Source of the DNA: Hinthialibacter sp964556895
GTDB taxonomy: Bacteria > Hinthialibacterota > Hinthialibacteria > Hinthialibacterales > Hinthialibacteraceae
Direction of reading: 5' to 3'
DNA length: 64,000 bases
Assembly (NCBI GenBank): GCA_964556895.1
Contig: CAZKYC010000007.1
Location: 25,135-89,134, forward strand
Shown here: positions 9,163-17,543 of the stretch, piece by piece
Numbering within the stretch: the stretch's first letter is position 1
Layout: each line of letters opens with the position of its first letter
Program-made: the position numbers and the translations under genes
Notes under the pieces: generated by a model
Databases searched by the model: none
Seen by the model: only the letters and a program-made list of their open reading frames with translations
What the model was told of the DNA's origin: nothing

Positions 9163-10521
9163 TTAGTTGAGAGGCTCGACGCCTAACCCCGGGCCTTGGA
9201 TCGCTGAGGTGTCGATTGTTCCTTTCGACACAGTGAATACGGTTGGAAAGCGGTCTTTCCACCCTTTGTTCGCGCCGGGCGCGTATTGCCTGCCGTTGCC
9301 TTCGATCGCCGCCACCGGGGGCACATGGGCCGCCAGGCCCGCAGACAATAAGAACGACGCGCCCGGGCAGGTCAAATCTTGGACGCACAAAAACATATCA
9401 AATTTCTGCGCCGCCGCGCCCATCAACAACGCTTGTGAGATTCCCTTACAGGCTTTGAGCGCCACGCCAGTGTAACCCTGTTCACGGGCGAGCAGCAGCG
9501 TCTCATAATCGACCAGCGATTCATCAATGACCACGGGTTTGATCGCCGCCGCTTTGTGCATCTTATTTTCAGGATGGGCCTTCAAGTCGCGCGCGGTGGG
9601 TTGTTCGATATATTGGGCGCGCTGCATGGCGCGCGGGGCGCGTTGTTGAATGGTTGCGAGAAACTCAAGCAGGTAGTCAACGCTTTCACAACGCTCGTTA
9701 AAGTCGAGCGAGTAGACCCACTCATCAACGCCGAGTTCGCGCTGCGTGTCTTCAGTCAGGCGGTCGATTCGCGCTACGCGCTCGACGTCCCAATCGAGGT
9801 GGTCGCCGTTGAGTTTGATTTTAAGGTGGGTCAGCCCGTCGCGGCGAATCCACTCGGGCAGCGTCTCAGGCATCCCGTCATCAAGCCGCGTTTCAATATC
9901 AGACTCGTCTAATGGGTCGACCGCCCCCACTAAATGATAGAGCGGCATGACCGGTTTGGGCCCTGGCGAGACATACTGCTGTAGCGATTCGCCCTTGAAT
10001 CGTTCATCCAACAAGTCGCTTAAATCGCGGGTGAAATGGTCTCCGCCCAAAGCGGCGTATGAACTCACGCCATGTAACTTTCCGTAGGCGTCATGAATCG
10101 CGGCGTCGAAGCAGCAAGCCGCCACCAGCGTACACAACGTAGGGATCGGTTCTTTGAGAGAGAGTTGCTGCCCGACGCGCGAAGCCGCTTCGAGATACTG
10201 CGGCTCCAGCAGGGTATTTAATTCGACAGGATGGCCGCTTTCGGTGCATGACGCGGTGATGGCTTCAATCTCACTCGCCAGCGCCTTCATGGCGTGGAGG
10301 GTTTCGTCATAGGTATGCGCCTTTGACGGGAACGACCACACATTGCCCATCGGCATCGAGCCGAACCCGTCTGCGCTTCGCCCCTGGTTATCTTCAACGC
10401 GAACATACGCGTTTAAAATGGTCACCTTGTCGGTCACGATGCCGCCGAATTTTAATGGCGAGCGATAGGCGTGGTCTTCATAATCGATGCGAACGCCGCA
10501 GATATGAACAGGCAGAGTCAT
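9163..10521 (-). CDS. Enolase-superfamily enzyme (mandelate racemase/muconate lactonizing type)
   Basis: A 452-residue protein with an N-terminal capping domain and a TIM barrel. Barrel landmarks of the superfamily are present: a K-x-K strand (LKIKLNG), metal ligands Asp in YSLDFNE, Glu in YIEQPT and Asp/Glu in VVIDES, and a final lysine in ALKACKG. Family members abstract a proton alpha to a carboxylate and act as racemases, epimerases, dehydratases or cycloisomerases. The substrate cannot be assigned. The protein is longer than the typical 360-400 residues. The start has AAGGA 8 nt upstream. Flanking genes are pyrE and the CgeB-like glycosyltransferase, same strand. Confidence 0.8.
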   Translation of the reverse strand: MTLPVHICGVRIDYEDHAYRSPLKFGGIVTDKVTILNAYVRVEDNQGRSADGFGSMPMGNVWSFPSKAHTYDETLHAMKALASEIEAITASCTESGHPVELNTLLEPQYLEAASRVGQQLSLKEPIPTLCTLVAACCFDAAIHDAYGKLHGVSSYAALGGDHFTRDLSDLLDERFKGESLQQYVSPGPKPVMPLYHLVGAVDPLDESDIETRLDDGMPETLPEWIRRDGLTHLKIKLNGDHLDWDVERVARIDRLTEDTQRELGVDEWVYSLDFNERCESVDYLLEFLATIQQRAPRAMQRAQYIEQPTARDLKAHPENKMHKAAAIKPVVIDESLVDYETLLLAREQGYTGVALKACKGISQALLMGAAAQKFDMFLCVQDLTCPGASFLLSAGLAAHVPPVAAIEGNGRQYAPGANKGWKDRFPTVFTVSKGTIDTSAIQGPGLGVEPLN

Positions 10522-10578
10522 AGCGGTTCCTTTGGTTGTGTTGTTTGGTTTGATTATAGAGAAAGGCGTGAAGTTCGA

Positions 10579-11202
10579 TTAGAGGAGAGAGTCGAGCAAT
10601 TCAGACAGCGAAAACAGTGAGGTGTATTCCATATCGCCCTTGGCGAAGGTTTCGGCCGCTGTGTCTTGGCGGCATACCACCGCCATGAGTTTCACCACTT
10701 CTGCGTCTAATTCGCGCACCGCCTGGATGGTATTGAGCAGCGAACTGCCGGTGGTGATGACATCTTCGAGCAAGACCACTCGTTTTCCGGCGATATCAGC
10801 GCCTTCAATGCGCCGCCCCAACCCGTGGTCTTGCCGCTCTTTTCGAACCACGAAGAAGTCGATGGGGGCGCCCATCATATAGCTCAACATCGATACGCCC
10901 GCCGCGAGCGGGTCGGCGCCCAAGGTGGGCCCGCCGACAGCGTCAACATTGAGATCGCGAATTTCTTCCCAAATCAACCGCGAAAGAATCGCCAGGCCGT
11001 CGGCCCGCATGGTCATTTGTTTCGCGTCAACGAAATACTTGGATGACTGGCCGCAAGCGAGCACAAAGTTTCGGTCGGTATCCGCAAGTTTTAACGCACG
11101 TTTGATGAGCATGCGCTTGGCTTGTTTGCGCAGGGTTTTAGGGTCAATGGATTGCAAATTTTCAAGGCGGGACGTGTTCAACGCCTGGGATTCGGCGTTC
11201 AT
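10579..11202 (-). CDS. pyrE: Orotate phosphoribosyltransferase
   Basis: A 207-residue type I phosphoribosyltransferase that makes orotidine 5'-phosphate from orotate and PRPP in de novo UMP synthesis. The PRPP-binding loop is VVLLEDVITTGSSLL. The substrate loop region YFVDAKQMTMRADG and VRKERQDHGLGRRIEG fit the OMP-type enzyme. The ATG at 11202 has GGGAG about 10 nt upstream and gives the usual family length. An earlier in-frame start would add 14 unusual residues. It heads the minus-strand group that ends with sucD. Confidence 0.93.
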   Translation of the reverse strand: MNAESQALNTSRLENLQSIDPKTLRKQAKRMLIKRALKLADTDRNFVLACGQSSKYFVDAKQMTMRADGLAILSRLIWEEIRDLNVDAVGGPTLGADPLAAGVSMLSYMMGAPIDFFVVRKERQDHGLGRRIEGADIAGKRVVLLEDVITTGSSLLNTIQAVRELDAEVVKLMAVVCRQDTAAETFAKGDMEYTSLFSLSELLDSLL

Positions 11203-11331
11203 TTTCAGGCTCCCAAAGACTGATTTTAATAGAATTACATCCAAACAAATTACATGAAACCATTTTGACCTACGTTGACTATTTGTCTAGTGTTTTATTC
11301 TGTCCATCTTATTTTTGGGGGAAGGCCGCTG

Positions 11332-11417
11332 CAGGCGGGCAGGAGGGGGCGACTCTGGGAGCGCCTGTACAAAATAGCGGAGCGGCGCCGAAGCGAGCAG
11401 AGTTGTACCCAGGCCTG
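11332..11417 (+). repeat. Dispersed 80-bp palindromic repeat, copy 1 (diverged left arm)
   Basis: This copy shares the core GAGCGCCTGT and AGCGGAGCGGCGCCGAAGCG and the right arm AGCAGAGTTGTACCC with the copies at 30251, 37373 and 42845. The left arm is rearranged, with GGGCAGGAGGGGGCGACTCTG in place of the canonical arm. It lies between pyrE and the VWA gene. Confidence 0.85.
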
Positions 11418-11455
11418 ACACAACGAACGATGTTTTATTGATGGTATTTGGAAAA

Positions 11456-13678
11456 TTACGGCATGCCCTGGCGCCAGCGAAGGAACCATTCGAAGCCCAA
11501 AAAGCCGATTAACAACGCCGCCGCCCACCACTTTTCGCCCAAAAAGAACGAGCGTTCTTCGAAAATTCGGCGAGTCAAGTTTGGAATTTTATCTGCCAAT
11601 TGTTGCCAGGCGGTGTAATTGGCGTATTCGCCGCCGCCCGCCTTGGCAATCGCCCGCAGGCCTTCGACATCTTGAGTCAGGTTGGCTGATTCAACCGCCC
11701 CCGCGTCGACCCGAAAGGTGGTGGTCACTCCCGCCGCTGGTTCAGAAACCACATAATCGCCCGCCTCAATGACGGTGTATCGCCCGCGGAACGAGTTCGC
11801 CGCCCCCACTTCAGGCGACAACCACAGCGATTCGCGCTTGGTCGGCGTTTCAATGATGACAAACTGGCCATTCTGGGTCACGCTTGAGACTGACTCTGGC
11901 GCGGTATATTGCACCTGCACGGCGTCGAACAAAGTATAGGCAAATCGGTCAGTGAGAATCTCGCCGATTTCGCCGCGCAGCTGTGGGTTGCTCTCGTTGA
12001 GGGCGGATATCCAATAAGGCGTCAGCCAGTCTTCTTCTGTCAACAGGCCAAGTTTCCATAGCCCGGCGGCCCGTGAGACGACAATAGAACCGAGGCCGTA
12101 GCGATGGCGCTCCATTAAGGTTTGCTCGCCTCCAGCCGCTGCGCCTTGTAAGATGGGGGACGCGGTGAGTAACTGCTGGTTAGGCCGGTACAGCGGACCG
12201 ATAGGCGGTAAGCCGCCGCCCTGAAGATTTTGCCACGCGGCGCGCAGCGACTCTGATTCGACAGAAGCCGCCTCAATCAATGCCTGGGTCGGGACAACGT
12301 TATACGCAACCGCCAACGGCGCTGGTAAGGTCTCTGAAACCGAATCGGGCGCAGGTTGGGCGTTCGCCGCGCCCGGAACAACCAACGCTCCCCCGCCGGT
12401 TTCGATGTATTCCCGCAACCAGGCGGCGAACGGTTGAAGTTGATCCGTCCAAATGAAGTTATGCAACACTACCGCTGACCAAGGGTGTTCGGTTTCTATA
12501 AGTTCACTGATGGTCTCGGCGGGAGGTTCGCGATCTTGGTCCACTCCACTTTGCTGGCTGGCCCAGGCGCGGTCGCCGAGAACTCTCAAATTGTTTTCGT
12601 GAAGCATGTAGGCGTGAAGGTCAATCGCCTGATTGTCTTCTAGCGCCCACTTGAGAAATTTGAAATCCGCGTTTGGGGTTGAGGTCATCACCAACAGGCG
12701 GTCTTTGGATTGGCGCACTTTCAGCGGCGCCTCTCGTTGGTTGTTATCAATGACGCGTTCGATTGTGAGTGGAACGGCTTCGACCCGGACCAAATAATCG
12801 CCTGGGTCTAGGTTGGGCAGAGGCAGGGCAATCTGTTGTGACACCGAGCCATCAGCCCACTGAACGCTGGTTTCTTCAGTATGAACGTCTTCGCCTTGTT
12901 CATTGAACACGTTGAACAAAACCCGCAGCGGTTCGGGCGGTGTTTCTCCCCGAACGGACAAGGAAACGTTGACCGACGCCTGTTCTCTCTCCCGCAACCT
13001 GACGGGCGTTTCGAGACGGTCGACCGAAACATCGAAGAGTGAAACCACCGGGCCGACGCCAAACGAAAACACCCGCCGGTCTGGCGCGGTCTGCATGCCC
13101 GGCTGAATCGCGCCCAACTGGTTTACTGACGCGAGCGGAGAGCCGCCCTGGTTCCACCGGCCGTCGGTGAAAAGAAGCAGGTAAGCGTTTTGTTGGTTTC
13201 GGGTTGCGTTCTGAAAGGCCAAGATCGCGCTTGAAAAATTGGTCGAATCATGAGTGGGCGCTTTCGATTCAGGCAAGCCAGACGTCCAAGCTGAATCAGA
13301 GAGCGCCGGGTTTGATGTTTCGCTCAATACGCCAATTTGAATGGGGAAGCCTTTTGACTGCCAGCGTTCAAGCAGACCGCCTTCAGCCAGGCGGTCAACC
13401 ATTGCCTGCCAGCGAGACAAAGAGCCGTCCTGCATGGGGTCCACTGGCGCGTCCATGCTTTGCGAGTCATCGAGTAAGAGATAAAGAGTCGGTGAGATCG
13501 CTTGTTCAATTTCTTCAGTGGTTTGGGGCAAGGTGAGTAGGTAAAGCATGAATACCAACACAACCAATCGGCTGGTTGTCAATAATGCGCGCAGACCCGC
13601 CCCTAGCGGCGCGTCAAGAAACCGCACCGAATATAAGTATAGGCAAATCAATATGACAGCGAGTGCGAAGAACAGCAA
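11456..13678 (-). CDS. Membrane-anchored VWA-domain protein
   Basis: A 740-residue membrane protein. Two hydrophobic helices open it (LFFALAVILICLYLYSV and LVVLVFMLYLLTLP), followed by a VWA-like domain whose metal site is read in LLLDDSQSM (D-x-S-x-S). A large non-cytoplasmic part includes a glutamine-amidotransferase-like segment (AWLREYIETGGGALVVPGA). A last helix near the C-terminus (WWAAALLIGFLGFEWFL) leads to a short basic tail. This is the architecture of BatA-associated proteins of unknown biochemical role, often near MoxR and DUF58 genes, which are absent here. The start appears to be TTG with AGGA about 9 nt upstream. It is divergent from the sigma factor operon. Confidence 0.72.
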   Translation of the reverse strand: MLFFALAVILICLYLYSVRFLDAPLGAGLRALLTTSRLVVLVFMLYLLTLPQTTEEIEQAISPTLYLLLDDSQSMDAPVDPMQDGSLSRWQAMVDRLAEGGLLERWQSKGFPIQIGVLSETSNPALSDSAWTSGLPESKAPTHDSTNFSSAILAFQNATRNQQNAYLLLFTDGRWNQGGSPLASVNQLGAIQPGMQTAPDRRVFSFGVGPVVSLFDVSVDRLETPVRLREREQASVNVSLSVRGETPPEPLRVLFNVFNEQGEDVHTEETSVQWADGSVSQQIALPLPNLDPGDYLVRVEAVPLTIERVIDNNQREAPLKVRQSKDRLLVMTSTPNADFKFLKWALEDNQAIDLHAYMLHENNLRVLGDRAWASQQSGVDQDREPPAETISELIETEHPWSAVVLHNFIWTDQLQPFAAWLREYIETGGGALVVPGAANAQPAPDSVSETLPAPLAVAYNVVPTQALIEAASVESESLRAAWQNLQGGGLPPIGPLYRPNQQLLTASPILQGAAAGGEQTLMERHRYGLGSIVVSRAAGLWKLGLLTEEDWLTPYWISALNESNPQLRGEIGEILTDRFAYTLFDAVQVQYTAPESVSSVTQNGQFVIIETPTKRESLWLSPEVGAANSFRGRYTVIEAGDYVVSEPAAGVTTTFRVDAGAVESANLTQDVEGLRAIAKAGGGEYANYTAWQQLADKIPNLTRRIFEERSFFLGEKWWAAALLIGFLGFEWFLRWRQGMP

Positions 13679-13821
13679 ATCGTCGATCCTGGCGCCTTAT
13701 GTTACCACTGGCGATCATCTTAGCCGTCATCGTCAAACGAAGCGAGGCTCTGGCTAGTGACTTTTTTCGGATGCAACTCAATAAAATCGTATGAATTGCG
13801 TTATGATTAAGTGACAAGGCC

Positions 13822-14424
13822 ATGACAAACGAAAACGCGACCGACCCGGGAAAATTGTTCATCCAATATCGCGACCAAGGCGATATCGCCGCCTTTGAAC
13901 AAGTGATGGACGCATTTCATAACCCACTGTTTAGCTTTCTCTTACGGATGTTGAGGCGGCAACACGAGGCCGAAGACGCGCTTCAGGAAGTCTGGTTTAA
14001 GTTATTGGCCCAGAAAGACAAATATGAAGACCGTGGGCATTTCTCAGCCTGGCTTTACCGAATCGCCCACAACCATTGTCTCGACCGCTTTCGAAAAGAT
14101 AAGAATTTTGTCGAGGCCCATGATTGGAGCGAAGACGAAGAAAACGCGCCCCTGATTGAGCGTATCCCTGGCGGCGGGCCGACCCCGCTTGAACAGGCGC
14201 TTGAACACGAAGACCTGGTAAGGCTAGAAGACGCCGTCGAGTTGCTGCCGCCGCTGATTCGCGAAGTGTATTTACTGCGGGCGATCGAAGAGATCCCGTT
14301 TAAAGAGATCGCTGTGATACAAGACGCGCCCCTGGGGACGGTATTGTCGAGAATGAGCCAGGCGATAAAATTTTTACAGAAACAACTTTGCGCCGATAAT
14401 CAGTTAGAAGAGGAGACCGCGTAG
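13822..14424 (+). CDS. ECF RNA polymerase sigma factor
   Basis: A 200-residue sigma-70 family protein of the extracytoplasmic function type, recruiting RNA polymerase to a specific stress or envelope regulon. Region 2 covers about residues 28-95 (PLFSFLLRMLRRQHEAEDALQ, HFSAWLYRIAHN, CLDRFRK). Region 4 covers about 135-190 with the helix-turn-helix (LPPLIREVYLLRAIEEI, FKEIAVIQDAPLGTVLSRMS). Regions 1.1 and 3 are missing, as expected. The next two genes, a membrane protein and a periplasmic protein, probably form its control system. Confidence 0.92.
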   Translation: MTNENATDPGKLFIQYRDQGDIAAFEQVMDAFHNPLFSFLLRMLRRQHEAEDALQEVWFKLLAQKDKYEDRGHFSAWLYRIAHNHCLDRFRKDKNFVEAHDWSEDEENAPLIERIPGGGPTPLEQALEHEDLVRLEDAVELLPPLIREVYLLRAIEEIPFKEIAVIQDAPLGTVLSRMSQAIKFLQKQLCADNQLEEETA

Positions 14425-14442
14425 CGGTCGGAGGACAAGACC

Positions 14443-14958
14443 ATGAAAGTTCACCCGCTGTTTCAAAGCCCTAGCGATCCGTCGACGGAAGACATGCTGC
14501 GTATGCTTGATCTCTCAGACGATGCGCCTGAAAAGCGGGCGTTTCTCGCTCACTGTAACCAATCCGAGGCGCTTCAGGCCAAATGGCGCGACCTGAACGC
14601 GGTGATTGGTAAGGGCAAACAACTGCCTCAGAGCGAGCCCCGGCTCAGTATTCGCGAAAACGTTCTCAATGCCGCCGCGACAAACCAAACCGTCGTACAG
14701 ACGCCTCAATTTGAGCCAGTGCGCCCCGATTGGAAACTCAACGGTTGGCGTTGGGCCTGGGCGGCCATCTTCTTGGTAGTCATGTGGGGCGGATCGGCTG
14801 AGTTTCAACGCAAGACTGAATTCACCTGGAACACAGAAACCAGCTGGGAGGCCCAATCAATCGAAGAAGAACTCTTGACCCTCGATGAAGAAATGGCCGA
14901 ACTGTTTAGCGACTTTGAATCAGACTTTGAATCGGCCTTTTCGGGATTAACGTCATGA
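14443..14958 (+). CDS. Single-pass membrane protein, probable anti-sigma factor
   Basis: A 171-residue protein with a soluble N-terminal half of about 100 residues, one transmembrane helix (about 105-121, WAWAAIFLVVMWGG) and a short acidic periplasmic end rich in Glu and Asp. It starts 18 nt after the sigma factor with a GGAGG site. Order and topology match ECF anti-sigma factors, but the zinc-binding H-x3-C-x2-C motif is not present, so the assignment rests on position and topology. Its stop overlaps the start of the next gene (ATGA), implying coupled production. Confidence 0.6.
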   Translation: MKVHPLFQSPSDPSTEDMLRMLDLSDDAPEKRAFLAHCNQSEALQAKWRDLNAVIGKGKQLPQSEPRLSIRENVLNAAATNQTVVQTPQFEPVRPDWKLNGWRWAWAAIFLVVMWGGSAEFQRKTEFTWNTETSWEAQSIEEELLTLDEEMAELFSDFESDFESAFSGLTS

Positions 14959-15638
14959 TTATACCTAAAAAAATACTCATAACCGCGATGGCGGCGGCGC
15001 TTTTGGTTCCATCGGCTGGGGTCTTGCTCTTGTGGGCGAGCGCTCCCGCCGGCGAAGTCATCGCCGCCGCGACAGATGAACCGCCGCCGCCCCCGTCCAG
15101 CCGCGAGCGCGGCTGGGAGCGCGGCCCCGATGACGACTCGCCTGGGCGTGGCCAATTTCATAGAGGCAAAGGCCGCCGCGGCGGCCCTGACGGCCCGCCG
15201 CCCTTCTGGCGTGGACGCGGCAGCGATGAGATGATGCGCCGAATGAGCGAACTTAGAAAAGAGAACCCTGAACTGGCCGAATTGCATGAAGCTATGCGGC
15301 GCCAGGAGCTCAAGATTCATGAAGCGGTCAAGCAGTTGCCGCCTGAAAAAGCCAACAATCCCGATGAAGAAGTCGCCGCCAAAATTCGCCCCTTGTTTGT
15401 AGAGATGTTTGAACTCGACATCAAGCGCCAAACCATGGAAATCGAAATGATGCAGGAAAAACTCGACCGACTGAAGATGTTTCTCGGCAAAAAGATCGAA
15501 CACCGCGACCGCTTCATTGACATGTTGGTTGAGAAAGCCCCGCCGCGAATATTTAACGACAAAGACGGCGCCTGGGGGCGGCGCGGCGGCCCGCCGCCGG
15601 GGATGGATTTTCACCGCAAGCCGCCGGAAGACGACTAA
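14955..15638 (+). CDS. Periplasmic Spy/CnrX-like helical protein
   Basis: A 227-residue exported protein with an N-terminal hydrophobic helix (residues 7-30), a Pro, Gly and Arg-rich linker, then a long charged helical region rich in Met, Glu and Lys (MMRRMSELRKENPELAELHE; RQTMEIEMMQEKLDRLKMF). It ends in a Gly/Pro-rich tail. Helical hairpin proteins of this kind (Spy, CpxP, CnrX, ZraP) are periplasmic chaperones or metal sensors that modulate envelope-stress signalling. It is translationally coupled to the membrane protein upstream, suggesting it is the sensor or effector of the ECF sigma pathway. No LTxxQ motif is seen, so the family assignment is structural inference. Confidence 0.6.
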   Translation: MIIPKKILITAMAAALLVPSAGVLLLWASAPAGEVIAAATDEPPPPPSSRERGWERGPDDDSPGRGQFHRGKGRRGGPDGPPPFWRGRGSDEMMRRMSELRKENPELAELHEAMRRQELKIHEAVKQLPPEKANNPDEEVAAKIRPLFVEMFELDIKRQTMEIEMMQEKLDRLKMFLGKKIEHRDRFIDMLVEKAPPRIFNDKDGAWGRRGGPPPGMDFHRKPPEDD

Positions 15639-16180
15639 GGTTTTCGATAGAGAAACAACGGCCCTCGCGTCTCATCCGGCGCGAGGGTTTTTAATTGAAA
15701 GGTGTTACACACCAGACGACAGCCCGGTTTGAGTTTGGGCCAGAGTTCGTCTTCCACCCGCTTCATCGCCTTGGGCGTCAAAAAACAATAGACCACATCA
15801 GCATCAGATAATTCGGCTTTCCAGAAATCGCCATAACGAATGTCAGCTCCACCTTTCAGACGGGCGATGCTGTACATAAAGAATGATAGTTCATATCCAA
15901 TGGCGTTTGCCCCGCGCGACCTTGCTAATCGAGCCGCTCTTCCGTCTCCGCAGCCTAAATCAATCAATAGTTCACCAGACTGAAAGCCAGCCAAATCCAA
16001 GGCTTGTTCAATAGAGAACTTCGTAGAGGGGATGTAAGGCGCGCCGCGCCATGAGGCGTACAGCGTGGGCGCCGCGATGACAATAATAAGAGCCAAGGCG
16101 AGCCATTCGGGCAAGACGCCATAGGCCGCGAGATTGAGCAGCAAGATACAAACGCCAAATAGAAGGCCGTATTCTACCAT
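15635..16180 (-). CDS. Membrane-anchored class I methyltransferase
   Basis: A 181-residue protein with one long or two short N-terminal hydrophobic helices (YGLLFGVCILLLNLAAYG, LALALIIVIAAPTLYA) and a short Rossmann-fold methyltransferase domain. SAM motif I is LIDLGCGDGRAARLARSRG, followed by NAIGYELSF and YGDFWKAELSDADVVYCFL. The ATG at 16180 is used. A TTG 12 nt upstream is possible, and neither has a strong ribosome site. It overlaps the end of the Spy-like gene by 4 nt in convergent orientation, and its last codons are also the terminator of that operon. Substrate unknown. Confidence 0.78.
   Translation of the reverse strand: MVEYGLLFGVCILLLNLAAYGVLPEWLALALIIVIAAPTLYASWRGAPYIPSTKFSIEQALDLAGFQSGELLIDLGCGDGRAARLARSRGANAIGYELSFFMYSIARLKGGADIRYGDFWKAELSDADVVYCFLTPKAMKRVEDELWPKLKPGCRLVCNTFQLKTLAPDETRGPLFLYRKP
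15662..15692 (+). terminator. Rho-independent terminator of the sigma factor operon, inside a convergent gene
   Basis: CCCTCGCG / CGCGAGGG with a 10-nt loop is followed by TTTTT on the plus strand, 24 nt after the Spy-like stop. It sits inside the 3' coding end of the convergent methyltransferase. Confidence 0.8.
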
Positions 16181-16243
16181 CGTGAAAACCAAGTGAACTT
16201 ACAGATAGTGCGCCAGCGCCTGATTCGATACAATGTAGATGCC

Positions 16244-17431
16244 ATGCGCATTCTTCTGTTAAACCATAATTTGATCTGGCGGGGAACCTTTTTTCGTTGT
16301 TTGGGGTTCGCCCGTGAGTTGGCGCGTCAGGGCCACCAGGTTGATCTGTGGACGTCCTCGCGCGAGCGAAACTGGCTAGGACGCGTCGAAACGATTGACG
16401 GCGTACGCGTCTGGCAAACCCCGCGTTGGGGCCGCGTCGGCGCCCACGACGGCGGTTACGCCTTCATTGATAATCTGGCGCGGATAGGTGCGGTTTTGGT
16501 TGACCGCTGGGATGTCATTCACGCCTTTGACCATCGCCCCAATGTGTTTTTGCCATGGTTGCTGAAGCGCTGTCTCGCAGTGGGTTCAAAAAAGCGCCCC
16601 TTGTTTGTCAGCGATTGGTGTGACTGGTGGACGGCGGGCGGCATCACTACCGCGCGGCGCCCTTTCGCCTGGATCGACAAAATCGAACAGCAGATCGAAG
16701 AAGGCGGCAAGCGCATGTCAGACGGCGTAACAGTGATTAGCTCGGTATTGCATGAACGCGCCCGCTCGGTTGGCGTTGATGAAACCAAACTCCTCACCTT
16801 GCCCGCGGGTGTGACCAACGGCGCGTTTGCTGAGTTGAGCGTTCAAGAAGCGCGCATGAAACTGCAGTTTCCAACAGACCGGCCGGTTCTTGGCTTTATC
16901 GGCTACTCACTTTGGGATATCAAACTGCTCGCTGACATTTTTAGCGCAGTCAAACAACAACGACAAGACGTTGTCTTGCTTGCCATCGGCGGCGGGGTGG
17001 AAGACCAGGCGCTTGAGCCATTGCGCGAGCAATTTGTTATTGGCGACGAGGTCCTCCTGCCAGGCGTCGTCCCCTTTGAGGCCGTCCCCATGTATCTCGC
17101 AACGTGTGATGTGTTTCTACTGCCGCTTGAAGACACCATCGCCAACCGGGCGCGCGTGCCCAATAAGTTGGCGGACTATTTCGCCAGCGGGCGGCCTGTG
17201 GTCGCCTCAAATGTCGGAGAAACCGCAGTGCTAGTCCAACAACATCAGGCAGGGCTGTTGGCTGGTGATGTTAGTGAGTTTAGCGCCATGTGTCTTGAAT
17301 TGCTGATCGACCCAAAGAAAGCCGAAACGTTGTCAAAAAACGGGCGTATGGTTGCGCAGGGTGAATGGACATACAAAACGCTGACTCTGCGCCTTTCAGA
17401 TTTTTACACAGAACAAAGCCGTCACGTCTAG
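16244..17431 (+). CDS. Glycosyltransferase, GT-B fold
   Basis: A 395-residue glycosyltransferase resembling family 4. The N-terminus is MRILLLNHNLIWRGTFFRC. The donor domain has LPAGVTNGAFAEL, LGFIGYSLWDIKLL, DEVLLPGVVPFEAVPMYLA, CDVFLLPLED and ASGRPVVASNVGETAVLV. The usual second glutamate motif is replaced by a NKLADYFASGRP segment. An in-frame GTG at 16193 would add 17 residues, but the ATG at 16244 places the first beta strand at the N-terminus as usual. It stands alone between a divergent methyltransferase and the DUF2225-like gene. Confidence 0.82.
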   Translation: MRILLLNHNLIWRGTFFRCLGFARELARQGHQVDLWTSSRERNWLGRVETIDGVRVWQTPRWGRVGAHDGGYAFIDNLARIGAVLVDRWDVIHAFDHRPNVFLPWLLKRCLAVGSKKRPLFVSDWCDWWTAGGITTARRPFAWIDKIEQQIEEGGKRMSDGVTVISSVLHERARSVGVDETKLLTLPAGVTNGAFAELSVQEARMKLQFPTDRPVLGFIGYSLWDIKLLADIFSAVKQQRQDVVLLAIGGGVEDQALEPLREQFVIGDEVLLPGVVPFEAVPMYLATCDVFLLPLEDTIANRARVPNKLADYFASGRPVVASNVGETAVLVQQHQAGLLAGDVSEFSAMCLELLIDPKKAETLSKNGRMVAQGEWTYKTLTLRLSDFYTEQSRHV

Positions 17432-17543
17432 GGAAGACTTAAATTTTTGAATAAACCACTCTAAACTACACACTTGTTTATTGATATGGTATTCGAGGGC
17501 AATCATTTCAATTCGTTGAGTATTGAAAGCACGGGAGACCGTC

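Noticed and set aside
14805..15614. A 269-codon minus-strand frame opposite the anti-sigma and Spy-like genes
   Set aside because: It is antisense to three coupled genes with good ribosome sites and shows no domain pattern.
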